In this document: positions 42,883-51,685 of the stretch, in pieces | How the letters are laid out: each line of letters begins with the position of its first letter | Numbering within the stretch: the stretch's first letter is position 1 | Origin: Rubrobacter tropicus | GTDB taxonomy: Bacteria; Actinomycetota; Rubrobacteria; Rubrobacterales; Rubrobacteraceae | DNA length: 64,000 nucleotides | Reading direction: 5' to 3' | Assembly: GCF_011492945.1 (NCBI RefSeq) | Contig: NZ_CP045119.1 | Coordinates: forward strand, 3,472,001-3,536,000 | Translations under genes and position numbers: made by a program | The notes under the pieces: generated by a model | Databases searched by the model: none | The model's input: the letters and a program-made list of their open reading frames with translations, nothing else | What the model was told of the DNA's origin: nothing

Positions 42883-44426
42883 GCGTCAGGCTTTTCGACA
42901 CCACCCTTCGGGACGGCACGCAGCGCGAGGGCGTCAGTTTGACGACCGAGGACAAGATCCGGATAGCCAAAGAGCTTGACACCCTCGGCGTCCACTACAT
43001 CGAGGCGGGCTTCCCCGCCTCCAACCCCAAGGACCTGGAGTTCTTCGAGAACTTCGACGCGTCCGAGCTTGAGAACGCGAGGCTCGTCGCCTTCACCCGC
43101 GCCCGGCGCCCGAACGGCCGGGCCGACGAAGACCCCGCCGTGACGCTCCTCCCCTCCCTCACAGCCCCCGTCGCCTGCATCGTCGCCAAGAGCTGGAAGC
43201 TGCACGTGGAGAAGGTCCTCAGGACCACGCCGGAGGAGAACATGGAGTCCGTGAGGGATACCGTCTCCTACCTGGCGAGCGCCGGAAAAGAGGTCCTCTT
43301 CGACGCCGAGCACTACTTCGACGGCTTCAGGGACGACCCCGACCACGCGCTCGCGGTGCTGCGGGCGGCGGCCGAATCCGGCGCGACGACGCTCGTCCTG
43401 TGCGACACGAACGGCGGCACGCTCCCGACGGAGCTAAAGGCGGTAGTACAAAGGACCGTGCGCGAGTTTCCCGACGTCGAGGTCGGCATCCACACCCACA
43501 ACGACGCCGGGTGCGGGGTGGCGAACGCGCTCGCGGCCGTCGAGGCCGGGGCCACGCACGTCCAGGGGACCGTAAACGGCGTCGGGGAGCGGACCGGCAA
43601 CTGCGACCTCGTCACGACCATCGCCAACCTGCAGCTAAAGATGGGCCTGAAGGTCGTGGATGAGGAGGGCTTGAAGAAGCTGACGGGGGTCTCGAACTAC
43701 GTCTCCGAGCTCATGAACCTGACGCCGGACACGCACAGGCCCTACGTCGGGAGGAGCGCCTTCGCCCACAAAGGCGGGTTGCACGTGGACGGTATCAGCA
43801 AGGACCCATCGACCTACGAGCACGTGGCGCCCGAGGTCGTGGGCAACGTCAGGCGCACGCCGGTCGGGGAGCTCTCGGGCAAGAACTCCATCAAGGCAAA
43901 GGCGGCGGAGCTCGGCATAGACGCCGGCGACGCAGCCCAGATCCTCTCCGCCATAAAGAGGCGCGAGTATGAGGGCTACCACTACGAGGCCGCCGACGCC
44001 TCCCTCGCCCTCCTTATCGGACGCACGGCCGGCGAGGCCACCCCACTCTTCGAGCTAGAGACGTTCAGGATAATCTCCGAGAAAAGGGCAGACGGCCGCA
44101 CGACCACGGAGGCGACCGTAAAGCTCTTCGTTCGGGGCCAGAGGGTCATCTCGACCGCGGAGGGCAACGGCCCCGTCAACGCTTTGGACAAGGCGCTAAG
44201 AGAAGCGATCGGCCCGCACTACCCGGAGCTCAAGGAGATCCACCTCTCCAACTACAAGGTCCGCATCCTAGACGAGCACCGGGCGACGGCGGCAACGACC
44301 CGCGTCCTCATAGACTCCACGGACGGCAAGCGCGTCTGGGGCGCCGTCGGGGTGGGCGAAAACATCATCGAGGCGAGCTGGCAGGCCCTCGTCGACGGCC
44401 TCGAGTACGGGGTGAACTCCGGCTAG
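42879..44426 (+). CDS. cimA: (R)-citramalate synthase
   Basis: A 515-residue DRE-TIM enzyme. [40 protein letters not shown] (HxH), HVQGTVNGVGERTGNCDLVT and HPY-equivalent THRPYVGRSAFAHKGGLHVD place it in the CimA branch (not LeuA or NifV), with a C-terminal LeuA dimer domain. It condenses pyruvate and acetyl-CoA towards 2-oxobutyrate, a threonine-independent isoleucine route. ATG overlaps leuB by 4 bases. Confidence 0.92.
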   Translation: MSVRLFDTTLRDGTQREGVSLTTEDKIRIAKELDTLGVHYIEAGFPASNPKDLEFFENFDASELENARLVAFTRARRPNGRADEDPAVTLLPSLTAPVACIVAKSWKLHVEKVLRTTPEENMESVRDTVSYLASAGKEVLFDAEHYFDGFRDDPDHALAVLRAAAESGATTLVLCDTNGGTLPTELKAVVQRTVREFPDVEVGIHTHNDAGCGVANALAAVEAGATHVQGTVNGVGERTGNCDLVTTIANLQLKMGLKVVDEEGLKKLTGVSNYVSELMNLTPDTHRPYVGRSAFAHKGGLHVDGISKDPSTYEHVAPEVVGNVRRTPVGELSGKNSIKAKAAELGIDAGDAAQILSAIKRREYEGYHYEAADASLALLIGRTAGEATPLFELETFRIISEKRADGRTTTEATVKLFVRGQRVISTAEGNGPVNALDKALREAIGPHYPELKEIHLSNYKVRILDEHRATAATTRVLIDSTDGKRVWGAVGVGENIIEASWQALVDGLEYGVNSG

Positions 44427-44480
44427 CGACCTTCCGCTGGCAAGTCGCGAGAGCCGATTCCCTCCGGTCTCGTGTCCGGG

Positions 44481-45515
44481 CTAGCTTCCCTGCCGGGCTG
44501 AAGACGCGCCTGCGGGCGAGATCTCGAAGGCTTCGGCGAGGAGCTCGTAGGAGCGCAGGCGTTCGGAGGGGTCGTGGACGTTGGTGGTGACCATGATCTC
44601 GTCCGCCCCCGTGCGCCCGGCTAGCTCCTCGATCCGCGCCCTGACGCTCCGGGGGTCGCCGACGATCTGCATGGAGCTGTAGGTTTCGGCGAGCCGGCGC
44701 TCCGCGGGGGTGTAGGGGTAATCGACGGCCTCTTCGGGGCTGGGAAGCGGCCCCGGACGCCCGCTCCGCATCCGGACCCAGGCGAGTTCCATGGACGAGG
44801 CGAGCTCCCGCGCCCGCCCGCCGGTCTCGGCGCAGACGACGGCGACGGCGAGGATGGCCGAGGCCCGCTCGAACGTGGGTGAGGGCTCGAAGCCCTCGTT
44901 GTAGGCGCGCATGGCGGGGGCCGGGTCCGTGGGGCTGAAGTGCGCGGCGAAGGCGTAGCCGAGGCCCATCTCCCCGGCCGCCCTGGCGGAGTAGCCGCTG
45001 GAGCCGAGGAGCCAGATCGGGGGCAGCTCCACGTCGTCGGGCATCGCCGCGACGGACCGGAACGGGTGCCCTTCGGGAAACTCGTCGCCAGCGTAGGCCA
45101 AAAGCTCGGCGAACTGCTGGGGGAAATCGTCGCCCCCGGCCTGCGAGCGTCTCAGAGCGGCCGCTGTCGTGGGATCGGTGCCGGGCGCGCGTCCGATGCC
45201 GAGGTCGATGCGACCGGGGTGGAGGGCCTCCAGGACCCTGAAAGTCTCGACGACCTGGAGCGGGGCGTGGTTGGGGAGCATTATGCCCCCCGCCCCGACC
45301 CTCAAGTTCTCCGTGACGCTGGCGACGTGCCCGATCATTACCTCCGGCGCGGAGCTGGCGATCATGGCGAGGTTGTGGTGCTCGGCGAGCCAGTACCTCC
45401 TGTAGCCGAGCCCGTCTACCAGCCGCGCCAGATCCAACGTGTCGCGCAGCGCCCGCGAACTGCTCGAACCCGCGCTGACCGGCGAGACGTCCAGGACGGA
45501 GAGCCCCAGGTCCAT
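44481..45515 (-). CDS. LLM-class flavin-dependent oxidoreductase
   Basis: A 344-residue bacterial-luciferase-like protein: GLSVLDVSPVSAGSSSSRAL, YRRYWLAEHHNLAMIASSAP (conserved AEHHN), VGAGGIMLPNHAPLQVVETF, GRIDLGIGRAPGTDP and WLLGSSGYSARAAGEMGLGY. This is the 'MsnO8/alkanal monooxygenase-like' group using FMN. Start ATG 45515 with GGGAGG upstream; the frame is open to 45716 but without a start signal. A TTGTATACGCAA near-palindrome (about 45553-45564) lies in its upstream region and may be an operator. Confidence 0.9.
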   Translation of the reverse strand: MDLGLSVLDVSPVSAGSSSSRALRDTLDLARLVDGLGYRRYWLAEHHNLAMIASSAPEVMIGHVASVTENLRVGAGGIMLPNHAPLQVVETFRVLEALHPGRIDLGIGRAPGTDPTTAAALRRSQAGGDDFPQQFAELLAYAGDEFPEGHPFRSVAAMPDDVELPPIWLLGSSGYSARAAGEMGLGYAFAAHFSPTDPAPAMRAYNEGFEPSPTFERASAILAVAVVCAETGGRARELASSMELAWVRMRSGRPGPLPSPEEAVDYPYTPAERRLAETYSSMQIVGDPRSVRARIEELAGRTGADEIMVTTNVHDPSERLRSYELLAEAFEISPAGASSARQGS

Positions 45516-45628
45516 GTGGCCTCCCTTGTGAAGAGTAGGTTGATGCCGCACGCTATTGTATACGCAATATCGTAGGGTTCCCGGGATATGGCTCACCTGC
45601 TCCGCGCCCGGGGAACCTCTACCCCGCG

Positions 45629-45829
45629 TTGTCGGAGGCGACCCGTGAGGCGATCCTGACCGCGGTGACCACGGACGCAGCATCCGATACGGCGACCGGC
45701 CACGACCGGGTCTCAAGCCGCGCCGTTGCCCTGAAGGTCGTCCTTTTCGAAGCGCCCGCCGGGTTCACGCCCCTGGAGAGCGCCCTGCTCTCGGAGTGGC
45801 TCGACAGGCTCGGTCGTCACCGCGGCTGA
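45629..45829 (+). CDS. Small unknown frame, doubtful
   Basis: A 66-residue frame from TTG with good GC3 bias (SEATREAILTAVTTDAASD ... LESALLSEWLDRLGRHRG). No ribosome site and no recognised domain. It may be a real small protein or a remnant. Divergent from the LLM gene. Confidence 0.25.
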   Translation: MSEATREAILTAVTTDAASDTATGHDRVSSRAVALKVVLFEAPAGFTPLESALLSEWLDRLGRHRG

Positions 45830-45886
45830 TCCCCCGCCAGAGACGCTGGGTCGGGCCGTACGACCGTTCCTCTCCCGTTCGGGACT

Positions 45887-47206
45887 TTAGCCTTCGCCGT
45901 CGATGAGGTCCATGGCCGTCTTGCGGACGGTATCTCCGGCACCGTTCGACGCGCCGCCGTTGCGGGTTAGTTGCGGGATCATCTGGGCCAGGATGAGGGT
46001 AGAGAGCGCGGACTGCTCGCCCCCCTCACCCCGCACCAGCACGGGGCGCGGGGCGTGCTGCATGAGCCTCTCTCCGACTTCGATGCGGCGCCGGGCGAGC
46101 TCGTAGCGGACGACCGCGCGGTTGTCCCTGTGCGCCTGGCCCAGGTGGCGGAGGGCCGTCGCCTCGTTCTCGGCCTCGGTCAAGGCCGCCCTGCCCCTCG
46201 TCTCTATCTCGAGGCGCACGCGCTGGGCCTCGGTCTCTTTCTCCTCCAGCATGCGGGCCACGTCCTGGCGGGCGCGGTTGCGGGCCTCCTTTACCTCGAT
46301 TAGGCGGGCGTCGCGGTCTTTTTTGGAGCGCTCTATCTCCATCAGGAGCGTGTCTATGCGCTGTTTGCGGGTAAGCTCCCACTCGCGTTCGTAGGCGGCG
46401 AGTTCCTTGGCTACGCGCTCGCGGGTGGCGAGGTGGGTCTGGTACTGGTCGGGGAGTTGGACGTCGGGGATGTTGGCCCCGAGGATGCGCACGCCGTAGC
46501 TGGCGAGCTGGCGGTTCAGGTACTCCTGCATGTCCCCCACGTCCGAGCCGCGCAGGTCGTACGCCTTCTCGGTGCTGACCTGGCGGCTCCTTTGCCGGAT
46601 CGCGTCCTGCACGGCGCTGCTCAAGACGAGGTCGAAGTTGGAAGCGCCTATCGTCCTGACGAAAGCGAGCGGGTCGACTATGCGGAACTTGAGGAAGAAC
46701 TCGATCGCCTTGAGCGGCACGTTCTCGCGCGTCGGGCAGACGGCGACGGGGGCGAGGTAAGGGATCTCGGTGGCCGTGTCGACGACGAACTCGACCTTGT
46801 CCCACGGCCTCCAGAGGTAGTGGCGGCCCGGCGGGAGCGTCCCCTCTATCCTGCCGTAGCGCGAGAGGACGCCCGTCGTCCCCTGCTCTATCTCGACGAT
46901 GGCCCCGCGCCAGAGCCAGAGGAGGGCGAGCGCCAGGAAGAAGAGGGCGACGAGGCCGGCGAGGACAGCGACCGCGACGCTGCCGGAGAAGAGGCCGAAG
47001 CCCATTACGTAGATGGCGACGCCGAGAAGGAAGAGCCAGCCGTAGCGGCGGCGGTCCTTGAGGATGACGACGGGCACGATCTGGCCCCCCTCCCCACCCC
47101 GCAGGAACTGCCGCACCCCGGACCAGCCGGAGACCACTTCCTTTATCCGGGAGAACTCCTGCGCGTTCGCGACCGCCCTGGCCTGCGCCCCCATCGACTC
47201 GGCCAT
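45887..47206 (-). CDS. SPFH/band-7 domain membrane protein
   Basis: A 439-residue protein. Two hydrophobic segments (about residues 54-95: YGWLFLLGVAIYVMGFGLF and VAVLAGLVALFFLALALLWL) precede a band-7 domain (IVEIEQGTTGVLSRYGRIEG, LPPGRHYLWRPWDKVEFVVD, about 100-260). A long charged coiled coil follows (AAYEREWELTRKQRIDTLLM to about residue 390). The layout is that of flotillin/stomatin scaffold proteins that oligomerise on the membrane. Its ATG overlaps the stop of the upstream SPFH gene (TGATG-type), so the two are likely made together. Confidence 0.88.
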   Translation of the reverse strand: MAESMGAQARAVANAQEFSRIKEVVSGWSGVRQFLRGGEGGQIVPVVILKDRRRYGWLFLLGVAIYVMGFGLFSGSVAVAVLAGLVALFFLALALLWLWRGAIVEIEQGTTGVLSRYGRIEGTLPPGRHYLWRPWDKVEFVVDTATEIPYLAPVAVCPTRENVPLKAIEFFLKFRIVDPLAFVRTIGASNFDLVLSSAVQDAIRQRSRQVSTEKAYDLRGSDVGDMQEYLNRQLASYGVRILGANIPDVQLPDQYQTHLATRERVAKELAAYEREWELTRKQRIDTLLMEIERSKKDRDARLIEVKEARNRARQDVARMLEEKETEAQRVRLEIETRGRAALTEAENEATALRHLGQAHRDNRAVVRYELARRRIEVGERLMQHAPRPVLVRGEGGEQSALSTLILAQMIPQLTRNGGASNGAGDTVRKTAMDLIDGEG

Positions 47207-48849
47207 CAGGCCTCCTCCCCGTTCGTGCCGGGTTGCTCGTCGTGGCCGAGGCGCTCGACGCGCTCCTTGACGGCCTCGTCCGTCACGGACTGCCGGATCT
47301 CCTCGACCCTGTCTTCTGTCGCGGCCTCGGCCACCGGGCGTTCGGGCGGTCCCGCTTCCGGCCGGGCGCCCTGGCCGCCCGAGAGGCGCTCTATCTCACG
47401 GGCGCGGTCGCGGATGCGGGCCTGAATCTCCTCCATCCGATTTCGGATAGCCTGCATGTCCCCGGGCGTGAAGAGCGGCTCGTCGCCGGTCCCGATCATG
47501 CGGCGCGAGATCTCCAGAAAGTCCACGGCCTCCTCACCGTCTTTTCCGATCTGGACCACCTGCGGCAGGCTGTCGGCCACCCCGGCGAGCTTCTCGAGCA
47601 CGTCCTGCTGGAAACGGTACTCGAGTATCTCCGGCGCTTCGGCGCTACTCACGGCCCTGATGTCCAAAGCCTGGGCCTCCAGCAGGGAGGCGTTTGCGTT
47701 TGCCGTGCTCTCGACCTCGACCATCCGCTCGCGGGCGCTGGCGTTGGCCCGGTTCGTCTCGCGCTCGCGGGCCGTGTCGATCTGGGCCTGGTAGGTCGCG
47801 ATCTCGGCGCTTATGGCAGAGCGCGTCTCGCGCAGGGACGCGAGTTCCCCCCGCAGCTCACCCTCGTCCTGCTCCTTGCGCAGCCTGAGCTCGTACTCGT
47901 AGGTGTAGGCCTCCTTCGCCACGCGGACCATCTCGGGGGCCGCGAGGTCCATCCTGTACTCCTGGCTGGAGGGCTCGGCGTGCGTGATGTTCGCGTTGGT
48001 GAAGCGTATGGCCGGGAGGAACTGCTCGTTGAGGGAGTCCAGGAACTTCTGGGTGCTCTCGCCGACGAGGTCGTAGATGTCCTCGGCTCGCTGCTCGTAG
48101 ATCAGGGCGCGCGTGACCTCGCTTATGGCGTTCTCCAGCTTGTCCGAGAACCCCTTGACCCCGCCCACGGTGAAGATGAACTCCGCGGGCTCCTCGATCC
48201 TGAACTGCAAGAAGAGATCCACGCTCGCGTTGACCCGGCTCGACGTCGGCGCCTGGCGAATGGGCGCGTTGTACGGGTACTCCCTGGTCGTGTTGACGAT
48301 GTAGCTCACCTGCTTCCACGGGTTGAACAGGAGCTTCCGTCCGGCCCCGACGACCTCTTCGAGCTTGCCGAAGCGGGTTATTACGGCCCGGCAGCCGTCG
48401 GGGACCATGACGACGCTCTGGCGCCACCAGGTAAAGGCGGCCAGCCCGATCAGGAGCAGCCAGAGGTGCGGCCCGAAGAGCGCGAGCCCCAAAGCGCCGA
48501 CGCCCGGCACCTGGCTCAACGCCACCGTGACAACGACCCCGAGAAAGACGAACACGGCGAGCATCCCTATCGGCATCAAACGCCAGAACAGGGACTGGCG
48601 GTTCGGGATGACGACGGGGGAGATCGCGTTTATGAACCTCCCCGACCCGTCCACGGTAGGGAAGCTCCTGTTGACGATCTCGGCCGCCTCCGAGAGCGCG
48701 GCGCTCTGCTGCTCTATCCTGGTCCCGGTCGTCCCCCCACGCTCCCGCGCCGAGAGGAAGTCCCTGGCGTCTATCCTGAACTGCTCGGCCCCGTCATCCT
48801 CGTCGAAGCCTTCTACCGCGTCGCGCACCCTCTCGCCAAGCCTCGCCAC
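47206..48849 (-). CDS. SPFH/band-7 domain membrane protein
   Basis: A 547-residue protein. N-terminal cytoplasmic stretch, two hydrophobic segments (about 85-130: LMPIGMLAVFVFLGVVVTVA, LALFGPHLWLLLIGLAAFTW), band-7 domain (VPDGCRAVITRFGKLEEVVG, AGRKLLFNPWKQVSYIV), and a coiled-coil region (ELRLRKEQDEGELRGELASL to about 400). The Gly/Pro/Arg-rich C-terminus is likely disordered. Unlike its downstream partner it lacks a close sequence match, so the pair probably forms a hetero-oligomer. TTG or GTG-type start near 48849; ribosome site AGGAT. Confidence 0.87.
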   Translation of the reverse strand: MARLGERVRDAVEGFDEDDGAEQFRIDARDFLSARERGGTTGTRIEQQSAALSEAAEIVNRSFPTVDGSGRFINAISPVVIPNRQSLFWRLMPIGMLAVFVFLGVVVTVALSQVPGVGALGLALFGPHLWLLLIGLAAFTWWRQSVVMVPDGCRAVITRFGKLEEVVGAGRKLLFNPWKQVSYIVNTTREYPYNAPIRQAPTSSRVNASVDLFLQFRIEEPAEFIFTVGGVKGFSDKLENAISEVTRALIYEQRAEDIYDLVGESTQKFLDSLNEQFLPAIRFTNANITHAEPSSQEYRMDLAAPEMVRVAKEAYTYEYELRLRKEQDEGELRGELASLRETRSAISAEIATYQAQIDTARERETNRANASARERMVEVESTANANASLLEAQALDIRAVSSAEAPEILEYRFQQDVLEKLAGVADSLPQVVQIGKDGEEAVDFLEISRRMIGTGDEPLFTPGDMQAIRNRMEEIQARIRDRAREIERLSGGQGARPEAGPPERPVAEAATEDRVEEIRQSVTDEAVKERVERLGHDEQPGTNGEEA

Positions 48850-48948
48850 AAGAATCCTCCCACCCTATCGGACGGCCACGAACCTTCTCGCGGACCATGT
48901 TTGCACGGCCACGCCCACCACACAACTCGGACCGGAGTCCGCTTCTCT

Positions 48949-51057
48949 TTAGTCGAACAGACCGGGTTGCGCCCCACCATCTTTACGGAACGAGGCGGTG
49001 GATAGTTTCGGGAACCGCCCGCGCTCGATCCCTGCCCGCCGGCAAGCCACGCCAAAGAGCCGCGACACGTGCTCCGCGTAGACTCCCCCACCCTCCATGC
49101 GCGACCCGAACTCGGGATCGTTGAGTTTCCCGCCCCGCATCGAGCGGACGCGGCCCAGCACCTTCTCCTTGCGGTCGGGGAAGTGACGCCTCAGCCAGTC
49201 CTCGAAGATCGGGGCGACGGCCCCCGGAAGGCGCACGGGGACGTAGCCGGCGAAGGTCGCGCCGGCCTCCGCGGCGGCGGAGAGGAGGTTCGGGAGCTCG
49301 TGGTCGTTGAGGCCGGGTATCACGGGCGCCGTCATCACGCCGACCGGGATGCCCGCTTCCGCGAGCTTCCTTATAGCGGCCAGCCGCCGCACCGGCCTCG
49401 AAGTCCGCGGCTCCATGATCCTGCGCAGTTCGTCGTCCAGGGTGGTCAGCGAGACGGCAACGGCGGCTGCGTCGTGGCGGGCTAGCTCCGAGAGCAAGTC
49501 TATATCCCTGGTTACGAGGTGGTTCTTGGTGACCACGACCACCGGGTTTCGGAAATCGGCGAGGACTTCGAGGCAGCCGCGGGTGATCCCGAGCTTCTTC
49601 TCGACCGGCTGGTAGCAGTCAGTAACGCCGCTCATCGAGAGCACCTTCGGCTCCCACCGCGCCGAAGAGAGTCGCTTGCGGAGCAAGGCGGGCGCCTCCT
49701 CCTTCACGAGCACCTTGCTCTCGAAGTCCAGCCCAGCCGAGAGACCAAGATACTCGTGCGTGGGACGGGCGTAGCAATTGTGGCTGACCACGCCGTCAGC
49801 GATAAAGTCTCCGGTGCCCGTGGTGATGTCGAAGAGCTTCCTGACGCCCAGCGGTTCGACGGACACTACGCGCAAATTCGCGTTGCTCTTCAAAGCGATT
49901 CCTTCTATATCCCGCTTACGCGAGATGGCGGGGTCCATGGTATGGAAGAAGCGCAAATGTTCTTTCAAACCGCCGCGGATTCTAATCACCTTGATGGGTC
50001 GTGCCTGTCTCTTGCCAGCAATTTCGATCTCCAGATCAAAACCGAAACGCTCCAGGCAATGCACGGCACGATCAACGATTTCCGTATCGGTGTTGTGGAT
50101 ACGCAGCGTGTTGTTTCCGTAACTACCTTCCGCGTCGAAGATGCCTGCCAGGAATCCTTTGCACCAGGAATCGGAGGGTAAGTACGACCAGGCTATGATC
50201 CCGCGTATGCGTTCCACGTTCCCACGGGTGCCGGTACGGATCGCCCGCATCGATTTCCTGCCAGCGATAGCTTCTTGAAAGGCGTAGCTCTGCGTCGTTA
50301 TCTTGAAATCCAGTAGATACTTCGTTGTCTTATCTAGAGCTTCTTTATCGGTGAGCGCAAGCCGAAACCGGTACTGTTTGCCTTGAGTTCCCCAAGGACG
50401 TTCGTACAAGTGCGTCGCAAGATGTCCGTCTCCTCGTATCATTCCGCAAAGATAGCCTTGCTTGTAGTCTTGATCTTCCTGCGGTGGCGCCGCGAACGCC
50501 CCTGTACCTATCAGTTTGTCGTTCGTCGTCAGGTACGGTCTCTGCCCGTGTCCTTGCATAGTTCCAACGACAAACTTCCAACCTCGCTCTGTCAGGAACC
50601 GATGGTCACCGCTTGAGATGAGGCTTGTTCCGTCTCCCAAAGTCACGCGGTACGCTGGCCTACGTACGCTCCATTGATCCAGAACGTGCGTCTTTGTGTA
50701 GCGACGATACCGGCCACGTCTAGCTGTCCCATATATCTCGTCTCCGACGCATAGATTCTTGAGACGCCGAGCAGTCCCGTCCGCCATGAGAATCGGTGTG
50801 TCGCCACCCAGGCAATAACTGCACCCATGACTACATCCCCTGTACGGGTTGATGCTTGCGTCGAAGCCGATGTCGGGGCTGTTGTTCGTGGCGATTATGG
50901 AACGGGAGTGGTCGCGCAGGTAGACGGTCTCGGGGCGGGGCTCGTCTTGTGTCTCGGCCGGGTCCGGCTCTATGGCTATCTTCTCGAAGCGGTTTTTCGG
51001 GTTGGCTGCGGCCCCGCGGCCGACGATGCTCGGGGGGATCCCGTTCCCTTCGTTCAA
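48949..51057 (-). CDS. Radical SAM protein (SplB/Rv2578c-like) interrupted by an intein
   Basis: 702 residues before splicing, 356 after. The host protein has [20 protein letters not shown] once spliced, a C-x3-C-x2-C cluster motif, then [36 protein letters not shown] and [20 protein letters not shown]: the uncharacterised PA0069/Rv2578c family related to spore photoproduct lyase. The intein starts at the third position of the cluster, with the following extein residue being the third cluster Cys itself. TTG start 3 bases after the YjbR-like gene stop. Without splicing the cluster cannot form, so activity depends on the intein. Confidence 0.9.
   Translation of the reverse strand: [702 protein letters not shown]
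49777..50814 (-). mobile_element. Intein with LAGLIDADG-type homing endonuclease, inside the radical SAM gene
   Basis: 346 codons. Block A [18 protein letters not shown] at the start (Cys1), block B [16 protein letters not shown], endonuclease motifs [11 protein letters not shown] and [12 protein letters not shown] (two DOD blocks with acidic residues kept), block F [20 protein letters not shown], block G ADGVVSHN ending His-Asn, then Cys+1 of the extein. Base composition is visibly less GC-rich than the flanking extein (more A/T third positions), which supports transfer. All residues needed for standard splicing are present, and both endonuclease acidic residues too, so it may still home. 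Confidence 0.92.
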
Positions 51058-51060
51058 CGG

Positions 51061-51432
51061 TTATCTGACGCCTCTCAGGGCTTCTCTGTCGGATTTATTG
51101 AGGCTTTCGACGACTATGTCGTAGGAGGCGTCGATGAGTTCCGTCGCCTCGTCCTCGGGGACAGTTCCGTCGCAGGCGAGGGTGCTCCAGTAGCGTTTGT
51201 CGAAGTAGCGGGCGGGCCGGACGGACGGGTACTGGCCGCGAAGGAGGCCGGTTAGTTCCGGGTCGGCCTTGAACGTCACCTTCGCGGGCGACTCCTCGGC
51301 GTGCAGGACGACGAAGATCTTGCCCCGGACCTTGAAGACCAGGTGCTCCTCGCCGAACGGGAAGCCCGACGTGACGCCCGGCTTCTGTCCGCAGTGGTCT
51401 CTCAGGTATTCCGGAGAGGGCCGTTCGTTCAA
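51061..51432 (-). CDS. MmcQ/YjbR-family protein
   Basis: A 123-residue protein: YLRDHCGQKPGVTSGFPFGE, HLVFKVRGKIFVVLHAEESP, VTFKADPELTGLLRGQYPSV and the KRYWSTLACDGTVPEDEATE tail with a Trp-containing segment match the YjbR fold (CyaY-like, DNA-binding proposed). TTG start. It ends 3 bases before the radical SAM gene, so they share a transcript. Confidence 0.88.
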   Translation of the reverse strand: MNERPSPEYLRDHCGQKPGVTSGFPFGEEHLVFKVRGKIFVVLHAEESPAKVTFKADPELTGLLRGQYPSVRPARYFDKRYWSTLACDGTVPEDEATELIDASYDIVVESLNKSDREALRGVR

Positions 51433-51685
51433 GAGAGGCTCGCTTTCGTTGGTTGCACCTCCTCCGGGGTAAGTCTAATCACGCGGTGTGGTTCTCCAAG
51501 GGGCCGTTTTTCGGATGCAGGGCGCCGGAAAGCGGTAGGATATTAGGCTTGAGTTGGAACGAACCCGGAGATCTCGGCCAGGGGCCGCGGGGAGGTTCGG
51601 TGAGGATGGAGCCGTACGCACAGAGCATCGCTCGCGCCTGGACTCTATGTACGCCTGCCTCCGGTTCTTACCGGGGGCATTCGCT

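Noticed and set aside
50345-50828. Small frames inside the intein region as separate genes
   Set aside because: They overlap the intein coding frame and have no domains or starts of their own.
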